A stretch of 64,000 bases of DNA, from positions 38,625 through 102,624 of the forward strand of contig RQSC01000858.1 of assembly GCA_013416795.1 (NCBI GenBank). Direction: 5' to 3'. The position numbers and the translations under genes were made by a program. The notes beneath the pieces were generated by a model. That model had not been told where the DNA came from. It saw only the letters and a program-made list of their open reading frames with translations, and did no database searches. Positions 30,028-40,773 of this stretch are shown here, one piece after another (positions within the stretch are counted from its first letter, which is position 1; every line of letters begins with the position of its first letter). The stretch comes from Prasinococcaceae sp. CCMP 1430. Lineage: Eukaryota; Prasinodermophyta; Palmophyllophyceae; Prasinococcales; Prasinococcaceae.

Positions 30028-32208
30028 TCAGGCACGTCGCACGCCGCTTTCGTGATGCAACTCGCATAGCACATGCGCCGCGTCGGACTCGTCCGACATC
30101 TCCGCCGCGTGAATGGGCGTGTTCTTGTCTCCTCTGGCGGGCGCGGCGACGGCCTTGTTGCTCGCTCCGCCCGCGCCGCTGACACGGCGACCGCTGCCAG
30201 CGCGCGGCGTGTGCTCTTTCTTGGAACGCGCGCCTCCAGCGCCGCCGGTGCCGCCGCCGCCTGTGGCGGTGGCGCTCGTCTGCAAGCTCGTGTTCGCGTC
30301 CGAATTGCGCATGGCATCGGCTCTCTTTGCTTTTGTGTTGTCGTCGGTGGCGCCGCGGCCGGGCGCTCCCTGACGTGCTGCGGCTACTCCGTCGCAGCGG
30401 GCGATGGGCGGATGCGATGTCGGCGGCGAATGCTGCGGCACATCCGACGGCTTTCCTCCGCCACGATGCTGCGGCTTCGGCTGCGCCTGATGTGCGCGAT
30501 GTGCCGCTGCGGCGGCGTCACCAGCGGCTGGGCCGGGGGCAGTCCCAGCGTCGGTGACCGACGTAGGGCCGACGCCACATTGCTGTTCGTGCTGCCGCAC
30601 CACAGATGTAGATGCGTACTCGTTTGCGCCCAGCCAATGGTCCCAGGACACCCAACCGGCGTCTTTGTAGGCCTTGTGCGGCTGGCGCGGCATGTCATCT
30701 GGCCGCTTGTTCTGCCGGCACCACGCCTGCCAGTCTTGCTGTCGTGTGAAGCGCAGCGCGCGTGCCTTGCTCAGCGCGGCGTCGAAGCTGAGCATAGGCC
30801 CCGCTTCGCTTGACTTGCGCTTCGGAGCGGCGCCTGGGACGGTCCCGAGCCAGTCGCGCCATGAGATCCAGCCGTACATCCGGTACACTTGGTGCGGGTT
30901 CGAGGGTATGTCGGCGGGCTTCTCGCCGCTCTGAACCCACTTCCAGTACTCGCGCTGCGAGAGGATGCCCTTCGCGCGCACGGCGTTGCGCGCCTGCTCG
31001 AAGAGCAAGTAGCGGGTCCCCACTCCGGATTTGCGCCGCCGGTTGGTGGTCGAGTCGTCGACCGTGCCATCGAGCCGCTGCGCGCCCGATGCAGTGGCGT
31101 CCTTGCTCATGTCGCCACCGGCGCCACCCTTCTCGTCGTTCGTCTCGGCGGCAGCGGGGCGCTGGGCCCCAGACGCCCCGTCTGCACCAGTGCCATGCCC
31201 ATCGAGGAGCGCCGGTGGCACGCGCGCGCTGCCCGGGGGCAGCGCTGCCAGCGTGCGCTTCGTTGATGACTTCCTCCTCTTCTGCGGAGGGTGCGCTGCG
31301 TCCTCCCCTGTTCCCCCGCTCTTCTTATCGTCGCTTGCAAGGTCGGCGACCGCCACTGAGGACCGCTTCCTGGGCTTGCCGGACCTGCCTCGAGGTGACG
31401 CCAGAGACCTCTTGTTGGGCGGCCTCTTCTCTTGGGATGTCGCCCCCTGCGACGCATCGTCGCCGCCCTGCTTCCTCCGCCGCTGCCTCTTGGCGCCTGC
31501 GGCCGCCGCGGCGACGGGCTTGGCATGCAGCGCCTTGGGCGCTGCCGCCCCTCGGGCCGCGGGCACGGAGGAGAGGCCGCCCCTGCTGGCCACGCCGCCC
31601 TGCGGCGCCAGCTGCTCGAGAGATGCTCGCTGGAAGAACGGCGACTGCTGCGGCGGGCGCTGCGCGTTTGTGTGGGGCCGACTGTCGGCCGCCTGCTGCT
31701 GCTGCTGCGTGTGGGGCGGGAGCATGCCGCCGCCCGAGTCGAGCGGCTGCTGGTACATTGCCGACATGGGCCCCATGCCAAGCGACGAGAAGCCCGGAAG
31801 CGAGAGCGACTGCGAGGGCAGCCCGTGGCCGAAGAGCCGCGACGGCGCGGGGGGGAGGGTCACCGAGTGCGTGCCCGGGCCAAAGTCATCGATCTGCGTC
31901 ATGAGGTCTCCCAGCGTCTGCACGCGCTCGTGCTGTTGCGCGCCGCTCTGCATCTGCCACGGCGCGACGGCGAACTGCGACGGGTGGCTCGCCGGCTGCG
32001 GCGCCTGCGGCGGGCGCGCGGGGGGCGGGCAGTGCCCGGCAATGTCTGGTGGCCGCTGCACGCGCGGGGCGAGCATTGACGCTCCCACCAATTGTGACGT
32101 TTTGCCCAATTGTGACGCTCCCAACTGCTCCTGCAGCGGCGGCGGCTGGCCGGCGGCGGTGGCGCCGGGCTCGCGCGGCAGACCCCCTCCCGCGAACATG
32201 AACTGCGC

Positions 32209-32263
<55 letters not shown>

Positions 32264-32430
32264 TGCTGGTAATTGTGTTGTTGCTGCGGCGGCTGTGGCT
32301 GATGCTCTCGCTCCGCAAGCGCCCTCTGCTGCTCGCGCTGCTGCAGGATGGCCGACGCGTGCACGTGCTCGCGCCTCCCGCCGCTGGAAGCTGCCAGCGC
32401 GCCGGGTTCGGGGGGCGGCACTGACGTCAT
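30028..32430 (-). CDS. Gln-rich protein with two phage-integrase-repeat (INT_rpt-like) units
   Basis: About 800 residues in one exon, starting MTSVPPPEPG (an ATG 35 codons upstream adds only Arg-rich sequence). The N-terminal half is low complexity: about 16 consecutive Gln, then Pro/Gln/Ser-rich segments resembling activation or coactivator tails, followed by basic Lys/Arg clusters suited to nuclear import. At ~510-630 are two ~55-residue repeats: LLFEQARNAVRAKGILSQRE ending IPSNPHQVYRMYGWISWRDW, and FDAALSKARALRFTRQQDWQ ending PRQPHKAYKDAGWVSWDHWL. Their shape (helix, P-x-x-P/H, Y-x-x-x-GW-x-SW-x-x-WLG) matches the integrase repeat unit that is expanded in algal and some bacterial/viral proteins. 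No integrase catalytic domain is present. The function is unknown; nuclear regulation is a guess from the basic and Gln-rich tracts. Confidence 0.8.
32211..32260. repeat. CTG/CAG run coding polyglutamine
   Basis: Pure (CTG)n on plus, read as about 16 CAG glutamine codons in the minus-strand integrase-repeat gene. A similar run occurs in the ENTH gene at 44157-44203. Confidence 0.95.
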
Positions 32431-32932
32431 AGTGGGCGCGCGCGCGATGGAGGTTGGCGCGTGCTCCCCTCCTCCACAAAGCCCTCGGCCCGCACGCGCG
32501 CGATCGCGCCCGCACGCGCGCCGGCGCCGAGCCACTGTGAAATGTCGCGCACGAGAGAGGCGCGCGCGCGCGGTCCCGGCCCGCAGCGGAGTGGCACACC
32601 GCTACCTCCCTGCTTGCTGCACACGCCTGCCCTCGCCTCGCCCCCTGCTGTCGGTGCGCGTGGGTGCGCCGGCTGGGCTCCCCCAATCCCCCACCCCACG
32701 CAAAAGTGCGCGCCCGCCGCCCGCGGCCGCCGCGCAGCGGTGCGTGGTGCGCGGTGCGCGGTACGCACCGCTGCGTAGCGCTGCGCCGTGCTGGCCACGT
32801 GACCACGGCGAATGCGCGAATTGCCCAAATCTAAATCTCCTCGCTCACGGCTCGCCCAGCGCCGCCTCGGTGTGCGCGTTAACCAGAGCACCCCACACGC
32901 TCTCTCACGCACGCGCGCACGCACACACACAC

Positions 32933-32992
<60 letters not shown>

Positions 32993-33479
32993 GCGAGGGC
33001 CCTCTCGCGCGCGCGCGCGCGCGCGCGCCCGCCCTTGCGCCGGCGTTTTTCGCATGCGTTTTGATGGCGAATGCGCGCGCGGCGGGCCCGGGGATCGGTG
33101 TGTGTGGCCCTGAGCGGCCCTATCCGCGCCGCGCCGCCGCGCCGCTTTTTTTTGGTGGTTGCGCGCGCGCCAACCCGAACCGGCGACGGGCGGAAGGGGA
33201 GGCCAAAACGAACGGAGGCGGGGCGGGGGTGGAAACCCTCGAGGCGGTGCGAACCTCAACTCGCGCGCGCCGGCGACCGCACGCCCTCGACGCGCGGCGC
33301 GCGGCGGGGCGGCGCGGACGTTGCCGCGCGGGAATTCGATCCCGATCCGGAGCACGCACCGTGCGCGCGCGGCCGCGGGTGGCGCGAGCGCGGGATTTGG
33401 CGATTTGAACGCAATGCGGGAAAATCAATTGTGCCGACTTTGCTCCGGTTTGCGGCAAATTTTCTGCGGCCTTTGAATA
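32431..33479. other. Divergent intergenic region with CA and GC dinucleotide tracts
   Basis: About 1 kb. Contains the CA microsatellite 32921-32990, a GC alternating run 33007-33028, and CGCATGCGTTTTGATGG (33051-33067), a minus-orientation match to the CAAAACGCAT half of the dispersed element, upstream of the minus-strand integrase-repeat gene. The remainder is GC-rich and without a supported gene; a first exon of the following plus gene may be hidden here. Confidence 0.5.
32921..32990. repeat. (CA)n microsatellite
   Basis: About 70 bp of CA dinucleotides with one CG interruption near 32937. All frames across it are repeats of Thr/His or Val/Cys and not genes. Confidence 0.97.
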
Positions 33480-33480
33480 G

Positions 33481-34373
33481 ATGTGTCAAAACACTTGGAG
33501 CTGGCGCCGGCGCATCTTGCGCCGCGCACGGCGGCGCCGTACGAAATCGTCCTCGAAGGCGATGAGGAGGCGGTGCAGGATGGCGCCATGCCGGGGGATG
33601 AGTGCGCGCAGAAGAGTTGTGGGCACTCGTAGTGCGTTGCACGCTTGCGCGCGTCAGGAAGCTCACCAGTGGAAGTGCGCCATGGAGAGACTCTGCTCGT
33701 TTGCATGGTGCTCTGGACGTCAAGCAGTACGTGCAGCGCGGGTCGGCGGCAGTGAGTTGCCCCGTGGTGATCGAGTGGCCGGACGGGGAGTCCTACGCCG
33801 GGCAAGTTGTGCGGGTGATCTACGATTGTGCACCGTACACAGTCGAGAATAGGGTCGGTGGCAAGGACGGGTCGTCTAAGCGTGTTAGTTGTGTGCACAC
33901 ATACATACACCCACACCACCCACCCTCCGTCCCTGTCCCGCATCTCCCTGACCCCCCTCCTCGTCACCACCGTTCACCATCCTCATACCCCTCCCCCTCA
34001 CCACCCTTCCCCCGACCACCCCCCTCAACCCTCTCTCCCCTCACCCCCCTTGCTCACCCCCCTCCCTTACCCCCCTCCTCCTCTGGCCTCGAAGGACGCC
34101 GAGAGATACGAGTTCATCGAGCGCACATGGCGCACGCTTGCCCGCGCGGCCGCGCTACGAAACGCCACCGCGAGGAGCCTTCGCCCCCCGCCGCGCGCCC
34201 GAAACGCCGCGACGACCGGACCTCCTCCTTCAAATCACCAAATGATATATAATCTACCCACGGGCGACTACTTCCGTGTTTTTTTTTTGCTTGTCACCAA
34301 TACGCGATTTCGCCTTGTGCAGAGTACTAACGAAAAGAAAAGGAAAAGGAAAAAGAAAAAGATCAAAAAATGA
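33481..34373 (+). CDS. Candidate small unrecognised gene, three exons
   Basis: I infer exons 33481-33601, 33658-33883 and 34095-34373 because protein-like blocks join in phase at GT-AG borders: ...AAPYEIVLEGDEEAVQDGAM/ PGDE, then KLTSGSAPWRDSARLHGALD and CPVVIEWPDGESYAGQVVRV, then DAERYEFIERTWRTLARAAA. Donors are GTGCGC and GTTAGT; the first intron would be only 56 nt. The middle block has the feel of a small beta-barrel (Tudor/agenet-like), but I do not recognise it. The 5' end is unresolved (a stop lies two codons upstream of 33480, where TAG could be an acceptor). The last 35 codons run into the dispersed promoter-like element and Lys-rich A tracts, so the real stop may be earlier or another exon is used. 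Confidence 0.4.
33897..34083 (+). repeat. C/T-rich strand-asymmetric tract
   Basis: Nearly 190 nt composed mostly of C and T on plus (CACCACCC and CCCCCTC motifs), located inside the inferred second intron of the small gene and ending just before its acceptor CTCGAAG. It would act as a very long polypyrimidine tract. Confidence 0.7.
34241..34270 (+). promoter_or_regulatory. TATA-like plus ACCCACGGGCG element
   Basis: ATATATAAT is followed by CTACCCACGGGCG, the same pairing seen at 53231-53257, about 205 bp upstream of the beta-helix receptor frame and in its orientation. Probably a promoter element (inference). Confidence 0.45.
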
Positions 34374-34472
34374 AGCAGACGACCGGAGACGAAGGGGAGA
34401 CGAAGGGGCACGCTGCTGCGGCGCGGCGCTGCTGCGGCGCGGCGCGGCGTCCGGCACGGGCGAGGCAAGGGG

Positions 34473-37400
34473 GTGGGCGGTGGGGGAGCGGGCGGCGAAG
34501 GGCGCGAGAGGGAGAAACGAGGGCAGCTGCGACGTTCGCTCAGATCGAACGGAGCGAGCGGGCGCTNGGCGCTCGGCGACGACGCGCCCGGCTGCGGCGC
34601 CAACTCCGGCGTGGCAGCGTGTCGGAGCGCGTCCGCCGCGCTCGCTGCCGCGCGCGCCGCCGCAGCGGTCAACGCGCGCTCGCACGTCGTGCTGAAGGTC
34701 ATCCTCGCGGCAGGCACGTACTCTGGGGCCGCCAACGCCGACATCGTCGTGCACGAGGATGCCACCTTCGAGGCGGAGGGCTACGACGCGGCGGAGTCCG
34801 CGCGCGCAAGTAGCTCGCCAAGGGTGACGTTTGCGCTGGCCGGCTCGGCCAGGGCCTTCGCCGTGCATCCGCCTCCAGACGCGCCCGCCGCGTTGCATCC
34901 GTTCGACTGCCCGCAAGCGGCGTTGCGCCTGCGCGGCATCGCCATCGCGGGCGGCTACGCGCTCGGCTCGGGCGGCGCGGTCCACTGCACGCGCGCGGCC
35001 GTCGATGCCGAGGACACGCATTTCTACGCCAATGTGGCGATGGGCGCTGGCGGTGCGATTCACGCCGAGGGTTGCAGCGTGAGCCTCTCGCGCGTCGTGC
35101 TCTCGGGCAACGTAGCGGCAGTGGCGGGAGGCGCGCTCTCGCTGCGGCCGCTGTACGGCTCGCGCCTTGTGCGCGCGGTCGACGCGCGCGTGGCCAACAA
35201 CAGCGCGGCGATGGGCGGAGGGTTCGCAATTACCGACCCCGACTGCATGCACGCCAGCACGCGGCTGCGCAAGGCCGAAGAAGCGGCGATGCTCGCGGCG
35301 CGCGGTGCCGGTGCTCCTGCCGACGCACTGTCGGCCCTCGCAGGCCTCTACAGCGGAGCGCACACGCGCTGCGCCCAGGTGGTTGGAGGCACCGACGAGG
35401 GCACGATGCACCCGCAGATGCTCGTACGCGGGGGTGAGGATAGCGGTGTGTGGCTCGGCTCTGTGCCCGGATGGGGTCCTGGCGCGCCCGCCGCCAACGT
35501 GAGCATCGCCCTCACACCGATCGGCGAGTGTGCCATTTCACCCTCGACCGCCGTTGAGCAAGGCAGCCACAGCGTCGCGCCCTCCTCCGCCGCGGGCGAG
35601 CTTGAGGGCCATGGCAGTGCCGATGCTGCCGCCACCACTGTCGGCAATGCGAGCGATGCCATCGCCGCCGAGAGTGCAATGTACGACTTTGAAATTATGC
35701 GCACGACCTTCGACGGCAACGCCGCGGCAGTTGCCGGCGGCGCCATATTCATGCCACTCTTCGCGAGCGTGGCGGCGCTGCGACTGACGCCCTCTGTGAC
35801 CGGCGCGACATTCGTGCGTAACGTCGTGGCAAGCGCTGCAAAGGGTGGCTCGCTCGAGCAAAAGCTGCGCGAGAGCCTCGAGGTCGCACGCGCCCACGCC
35901 AACGCCAGCGGCAACTCCGACGACGACGCGATGGTGCTCGCGATTGCACACACGGCTTTGCGAGCGGCGGTTCGAGTCGTACTCAAGGCGGATGGCTCGA
36001 GCAGCGAAGAGAGGTGCGCACGCGCATGCGCTCTGCACGCACTCGTACAAACGCGCACGCGCCACTGCTGACGCGCCACTGCTCTCCTGACGCCACACGC
36101 ACACGCGGACGCATCGGGCGTCGAGGAGCAGCGGAGCGGCAACCGCCAACAGTATCATCGGTGGCGACGCCGAAAGCGCAGGCGGCGAAGAGGGCATCGA
36201 CGCGTCGCCTTGCGAGGGCCTTCCAGCAGGTGGCGGTGCAGTGGCTGCGGCGTACACCTCTCGCTTGCGTTTCGAGTCGTGCGCCTTCGATGCCAACGCG
36301 ATCGCGCCCGACTGGGAGGATGGCGCATCGATGCTTGCACGCGTGAGTGACCCCCGCGAGCGCTTCGCACCAGGCCTGGAGGAGGTCACAGGCGCTTTGG
36401 CGGCTGCGTACGCTGGCGGTGGCGCCATCGCGATCGGGGAGGGGAGGCGCATTCCTGCGGCGTGGGAGAACAGCCTGGCGTGTGCGGAGTGGGATCCCAC
36501 AGAATATAGGTGAGCGCGATGACAGGAGCAATCGCGCGCAGCACGCACTGACCGCATGCTGCACTCCTCGCTCGAGTGCTTGCGCGCACGCGCTTCTGAC
36601 GCACACCCGCGTTCCCACCCACGTCCGCCGTGCCTGCTCTTCCCCCCGACCCCATCGTTTCGTGCGTCTGACTGGTGTGCCATGGCACGCGCTGCAGGGT
36701 CGAAGTCGTCGGCTGCGCGCTGGCGAACAACGACGGCGGTGCTCGAGGCGGCGCCATACACCTCATGAGCGCGCGAGCGGCCATCCGCGAGTGCTACGTG
36801 GCAACTAATGCTGCTCGTTGGGGGGCGGGAATCTTCGTCGGAGCACGTGCGCGGCACGGCGCGCCCGAGCTCGCGCGCACGGCCTTCGTGGCAAACCATG
36901 CGCCCAGCGGCGGCCACGCTGCATTTTGGCTCGCGGGACTCTCCCGACACTCGTCATCCGCATTTGAGGACGCGCCAGGAGGACACATCCATCCGCACGA
37001 ACCGGTGGAATACGACCTCGCGCGCGAGGCGCGTGCTGCTGGCTGCTTCGCGCGTGCCACGCTCGGGGGTGACCTGCTCGATATTGGCGCGCACATCTCC
37101 ACCGAGGCACTGAGCGTGGCGCTGTCTGTGGAGACAGGCGGTGCCTCGGCCCCAGGTGACGATGGGTCTACGGGGGTCGATGACGTCCCTAGCACCAGTG
37201 TAGTCATCGTCGCGGAGGCCCCTGTGCGCGAGCCCGCGCGTGGAGCTGGGGCGAGCCCTGGGACCGCGGCCACCGATGCGAGCAGCTCAAGCGACGCGGG
37301 CGACGCGCTGGTCATACACGCGCGTGTGCGAATCCACTTTCTGGATGCCTACGGCGCGCGCAAGCCAGCGCCGGCGAGCGCGCGATGTCACATCGGCGTG

Positions 37401-40400
37401 TACGAACGGGACAGCGTGGGCCTGCATAGCGGCGCGACAGGCTGCGCGCTCGCATCTGACGGCGCGGCGTTTGCCGCACCAGGATGGGCGTACGCGTCTG
37501 GCGAGGCGCCCGCGCATACGGTGCCATCGACGGCCGAGGCCACGCACGTGGTACTCGCCGGTGGTGACATCTACCCTGCGACCTCCACGCGGCCCCTCGG
37601 TGCCAATGACAGCGCCGCAGTTCTCGGCGGAGGTGCACTGCTGATTGGAGGGTGGGCGCTCGGCGCTTCTCTGCCTTTCGGTGTGAGTTGCTACGAGGAG
37701 GCGACGCTATCTGCATGCAAGTGGGGGCGTCCAGGTCTGTACGCGCGGCGTGGGTGCTGCTTCCGCTGCGCGGCGAGCCAGGGCGCCTGCGCCGAGCTCG
37801 AGGTGTCACAGAGTCTACCGCCCGCGCGGCTGGAGGTGCAGATCCCCCCACGCTGCCCTCCTGGATCCGCGCCCGCGCATGGGGGTTGCACGGCGTGCGC
37901 AGCGGGCACATATTCGTGGCACGGCGAAGAGTGCCTGCCGTGCCCCGGGACCTACGAGGACGGCGTGTTATGCCCAGGCGGCCAGAATCTGGTGCACACG
38001 CGCGGGTACTGGCGCGCATCGGACCTGTCAGCGCATGTAGTGCGCTGCCCACTGCGTGCCGCGTGCCGCGGCTGCAATGCCTCTGTGCCGTGCAGCGCAG
38101 ACGATGCGGTGCTGCTCGCACGGCAACCGTGCGAGGATGGTTACGAGGGGCCAGTGTGCGGTATCTGCGCCGCCGGCTACTACCGCGCTTCGGGTGCGTG
38201 CTTACGCTGCCCCGGGAGCGCGGGGGCGCGGCGCCTGTTCGTAGCTGCCGTTGTGTTGGGCGTGCTGGGGGCCAGCGGGGTGTGCTTCGTGCTGCCGCTC
38301 ACGCCCACGCCAGGGGAGGGGTACCCCACTGTGAAGCTCAAGATCCTGCTCAGCCTGCTGCAGGTCGCCGCACAGCTCGCAGCGTATGACGTGCCGTGGC
38401 CTGCCAATGTGCTGCGCAGCCTCGAGGCCTTCACGGTCGCGAATCTGGACATCGAGGTCGCCCGTCCGGGTTGCCTCCGGGATGACGGTTCCACAGAGAG
38501 GGGGAGCATATTCCTGTCGATGTACCGCACCACTATGGCACTGCCCGTTGGCGTCGTGCTCCCGCTCTTGGCAGTGGTCGCGCTGAACAGGCGTCGCGCG
38601 CGCGGGCGCGCGCGCGAAGCACCGGAGCTGCAAAGCACGCACGATGATCGCGAGCTCGAGTATCCCGTGCACGGGCGCGTGCTCGAACAGCCGCTGCCGC
38701 AGGAGGGAGCTTGTGCACACGCTCCCGGCCCAAACTGCGACTTGGGCGAGCTCCCGGCGTGCAAGGACACGGAGCAGCGCGCCACCGTCGCATGCGCGGG
38801 CGTTGAGCTAAGCGAGCGGGCGCGCGAGCGGGCACTCAAGATGCGCGCTGGCATGCGTGCCCTGTACCTCAGCATGGCGCCCACGGCGGATGATGAGCGC
38901 GTCACGGAACCGGACGAGAGCATGTCCGGTCACGAGCACGCGAACTCGGGGGCGCGCGCCCAGCCGGCGGCCATAACTGTCTCGGTGAGCGTTCCTCGTG
39001 CGATGCCTTCGGGTGACAACGCTCCCACGCCCCACGCTAGCGCACAAGCGCAGGCCAAGCAAACTTCGCCGACTGAGCATTGCCCCACGAGGGCAAAGGC
39101 CGAGGCCTTGGCTGCAGAGGTGGATCCGAGCGAGCCTGTCAATGTCGCTGTCGAGTCTGAGTGCACATCCATGCATGCCTTTGGCAGCAGCGAAAATGAG
39201 GCAGGGAGCAGCGGCTGCGCCTCGGAAGGAGGCGGTGCTGGGAGCGACAGCAGAGGCAGCGGCAGCGACATCGGGGACGAACAATTGGCGCGCAACAGCG
39301 CAGACGGACATGCGCCATGCTGCAGCGAGGATGCATCTCTCGCTCCAACGGAGCCTTTGAGCGACCTCGAGGTGCGCTGCTGGCGCCTTGCTTTCCAAGC
39401 GATTTCCATGCTCTACATGACTACTTGCCGGCGTGCCCTGATGCTGTACAGCTACCACACGCTCGAGGTGGGCACCTTCTTGCGGGCGGACTACAGCGTG
39501 ATGGTTGCTAAGGCGGAGGCGGCGGCAGGCACTCTCGCAGCGGAGGCGCTCAATCGGGGCACAGCAGGCGCGCCATCGCTCCCAGCGCTTGACGCGGTCC
39601 GCACCGCTCCCGACCAGTACGCGCCGTACTTCGCCGCAGGCTTCGTGATTCTGCCCTTTTACGCCTTTGGCATTCCCGCGCTCTTTGCAGGCGTCCTTTA
39701 CTACCACAGGCACGAGCTTGACGCGCTGCACGTGCAGCAGCGCTACGGCTTCCTCATTCAGGGCTATCACCTGGAGGGCGGCTCCCAGTACTGGGAGGTC
39801 GTGGAAATGCTGCGCAAGCTGCTGATGGCCACGCTGGCAGTGGTGCCGATGACGGGCACCATGCAGTGCTTCGCCGGCGAGCTGGTCACCATCGTATTCC
39901 TCACGGTGCACGCGCTGCGCCAGCCCTTCGTCACCCGCATGGACAACAATCTGCAGACGTGCGCACTGGCGCTGGTCGGGCTCTACCTGCTCATCGGCCT
40001 CGTGCAGTGCTCGCAAAATTCTGAAGGCACGCTGACGGCGCGTTCGATGGGGATGGTCATGCTCATCACCATCGGCAGCTTCATGGCGCTGCTGGCGACC
40101 ATTGTGTTCCATCTGGTCAGGCACAAGCTCGTGCGCGGCGTGGCGAGTGCCGCCACCGCCGCCACCAGGCGCGTGCGCGACGTGACCAAGCGCGTGAGCC
40201 TCGGCGCGCTCGGCGCGGCTGCCGGCCGCGGCGGGCGCGCGCGCACGTCGCACGGGGAATGCGGCAGGCCCGGTAGCCGGCAACGCGCACGCCGCCGCGC
40301 CACACGCGCGTGCTCTGCCGCGCACACATGCGCACACGCTGGACGCACACCTGCGTGCAGGCCAGGCAGCTCGCACTCACGCACCGGGCGACGTGCGGGT

Positions 40401-40549
40401 GCTGCGTGAGGTGATCCGCGAGGCGCGCGTGTCCTCACGCGAGGTGGCGCTCGAGAGGACCGTCGCGCGTGGTCAGGTGCCCGGGTTCGCACACGACGAG
40501 ATGGGGGCAGCGCGCCAGGTGCTGCCGGCCATCGACATCAGAGGAACAG
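34473..40549 (+). CDS. Large beta-helix / Cys-rich / multi-TM receptor-like membrane protein
   Basis: Inferred exons 34473-36013, 36132-36509, 36698-40193 and 40366-40549 (donors GTGCGC, GTGAGC, GTGAGC); reading on without the last intron gives a stop at 40409. The first ~700 residues are right-handed beta-helix repeats (GGAVH, GGAIHAEGC, VAGGALS, MGGGFAI, VAGGAIFM, RGGAIHL) as in protist Pmp-like surface proteins. A Cys-rich module follows (PRCPPGSAPAHGGC, CAAGTYSWHGEECLPCPGTY, GYEGPVCGICAAGYYRASGAC), like EGF/ephrin-receptor-like repeats. Then come about eight hydrophobic helices, split by a ~280-residue Ser/Glu-rich cytosolic loop. The architecture is common, functionally obscure, in algae and oomycetes; sensing or adhesion at the cell surface is a guess. 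No signal peptide is visible; an N near 34567 and a missing 5' exon may hide it. The terminal coding exon is unresolved, and the same frame continues toward the kinase. Confidence 0.75.
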
Positions 40550-40773
40550 GTATGCATGCGCAGACACGCACTCGCCTGCGCCTGCGCACATCATGGTGCG
40601 CAAATGCGCGCTGTGTGCTCCGTGCGAGCAAGCGGGGCGAATTCGACTCTCCAGCTGACACGCCCGCACGCGCCCACACGGCACGCGCACGCGCGTTCGT
40701 GCTCCCAGCCCTCGGCATCCCTGTGAAGGACTGCGCCACTGTCCACTCTTCAAGCACATTCGCTTCGAGACTG

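Noticed and set aside
30028-32430. A functional phage-type integrase
   Set aside because: Only the short repeat units are present; no catalytic Arg-His-Arg-Tyr domain is visible.
32921-33028. Open frames of Thr/His or Val/Cys repeats
   Set aside because: They are translations of CA and GC dinucleotide tracts.
36808-40376. Several long minus-strand frames opposite the receptor gene
   Set aside because: Low-complexity Arg/Ala/His composition, no motifs; the plus strand has TM helices and Cys modules.
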